64,000 nucleotides of DNA from Desulfosporosinus orientis DSM 765. GTDB taxonomy: Bacteria > Bacillota > Desulfitobacteriia > Desulfitobacteriales > Desulfitobacteriaceae. The stretch spans positions 4,570,001-4,634,000 of the forward strand of contig NC_016584.1 in the NCBI RefSeq assembly GCF_000235605.1, given 5' to 3'. A model generated the notes under the pieces. That model saw nothing but the letters and a program-made list of their open reading frames with translations, ran no database searches and had not been told where the DNA came from. The position numbers were made by a program, and so were the translations under genes. Of the stretch, positions 63,759-64,000 are shown in pieces; within the stretch, counting starts at the first letter, position 1, and each line of letters begins with the position of its first letter.

Positions 63759-64000
63759 TTAGAGCGCCTTGATTGACCTCAATTGAAGTCTGTTTAACGA
63801 AATATCCGCAGAATTGCTGACAACTGTCATGATTAAGGCCAATGTCTCATCGTCAACTCCGCCGGTAACCACACACTCGCCGGAAGTTATGCCTTTCCTT
63901 TCAAGGTCGGCTTCCTTTAGATAGGCAGGCTTATCTGCAATTTCAGGTTTCTTCAAGCGCTCTGAGAAAACGCTTATCAGCTTAGATTCTGCTGCAATAA
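63759..64000 (-). CDS. C-terminal part of a decarboxylase small subunit-like protein (start outside window)
   Basis: The minus-strand frame is open to the right edge of the window, so the start is not visible. About 80 residues can be read, ending in a DDETLALIMTVVS segment and NRLQLRSIKAL. This resembles the ends of OadG/MmdD-type small subunits, in which an E-x-x-A-V-I-x-A-A-I helix precedes a final V-R-S-I-R strand. It lies upstream of the biotin carrier and beta subunit, which fits. Identification is tentative. Confidence 0.5.
   Translation of the reverse strand, partial: IAAESKLISVFSERLKKPEIADKPAYLKEADLERKGITSGECVVTGGVDDETLALIMTVVSNSADISLNRLQLRSIKAL

Overview
The window looks like chromosome from a spore-forming, strictly anaerobic Firmicute of the Desulfosporosinus/Desulfitobacterium (Peptococcaceae) or acetogen type. 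This is inferred from gene content: non-pyrrolysine MttB-type methyltransferases with corrinoid proteins, a Ni carbon monoxide dehydrogenase, a MetVF-Hdr-MvhD methylene-tetrahydrofolate reductase complex, several sigma-54 activators, strong Shine-Dalgarno sites and many TTG/GTG starts. No tRNA, rRNA, CRISPR array or intact insertion sequence was seen.

Layout. 1-6.1 kb: two PAS-type sigma-54 activators flank a minus-strand operon (corrinoid protein, UroD-type methyltransferase, EamA transporter) that has a good -24/-12 promoter and a perfect 45-bp palindrome upstream. 6.3-18.1 kb: a long minus-strand operon whose reading order is tyrosine phenol-lyase, MttB-type methyltransferase, corrinoid protein, a 49-codon relic of a methyl-tetrahydrofolate methyltransferase, PdxS, hydantoinase-A-like ATPase, phosphate butyryltransferase, IorA, IorB, an Mpv17-like membrane protein and butyrate kinase. 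18.6-30.7 kb: a YheO/DauR-type regulator, two more MttB paralogs, an Asp/Glu-racemase-like protein, a soluble chemotaxis-type signalling protein, a BCCT transporter, a second hydantoinase-A-like ATPase with a DUF1638 protein, and gene relics. 30.8-38.9 kb: iron-sulfur flavoprotein, His-rich DUF4342 protein, isochorismatase-like hydrolase, pabA-pabB with an attenuator-like leader, a molybdopterin oxidoreductase and a universal stress protein. 38.9-46.8 kb: a visibly GC-richer, overlapping operon hdrC-hdrB-hdrA-mvhD-metV-metF, beside a decayed folD/metV/metF relic. 49-54 kb: a GAF-type sigma-54 activator, tandem sigma-54 promoters, cooS and an HPP-family membrane protein. 54.5-64 kb: ylqG/ylqH (FliK-like and FlhB-tail-like), an acyltransferase, acetyl-CoA synthetase, citG-citX with a citF relic, and a sodium-pumping decarboxylase (beta subunit, biotin carrier, partial small subunit).

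How the parts may work together (inference). The MttB and UroD proteins would move methyl groups from quaternary amines or methoxylated compounds onto corrinoid proteins and then to tetrahydrofolate. MetVF with Hdr/MvhD oxidises or forms methyl-tetrahydrofolate, and CooS supplies or consumes CO/CO2 electrons. In the 6-18 kb operon TPL handles tyrosine-like substrates. IorAB turns aryl-pyruvates into aryl-acetyl-CoA, and Ptb/Buk convert acyl-CoA to ATP plus free acid.

A striking feature is the number of gene relics in the intergenic spaces: short, still readable pieces of conserved proteins. Two of them are pieces of the first sigma-54 activator that lose identity at the same site. A second feature is a pair of motif copies with exactly 20-bp spacing, found upstream of three separate transcription units.
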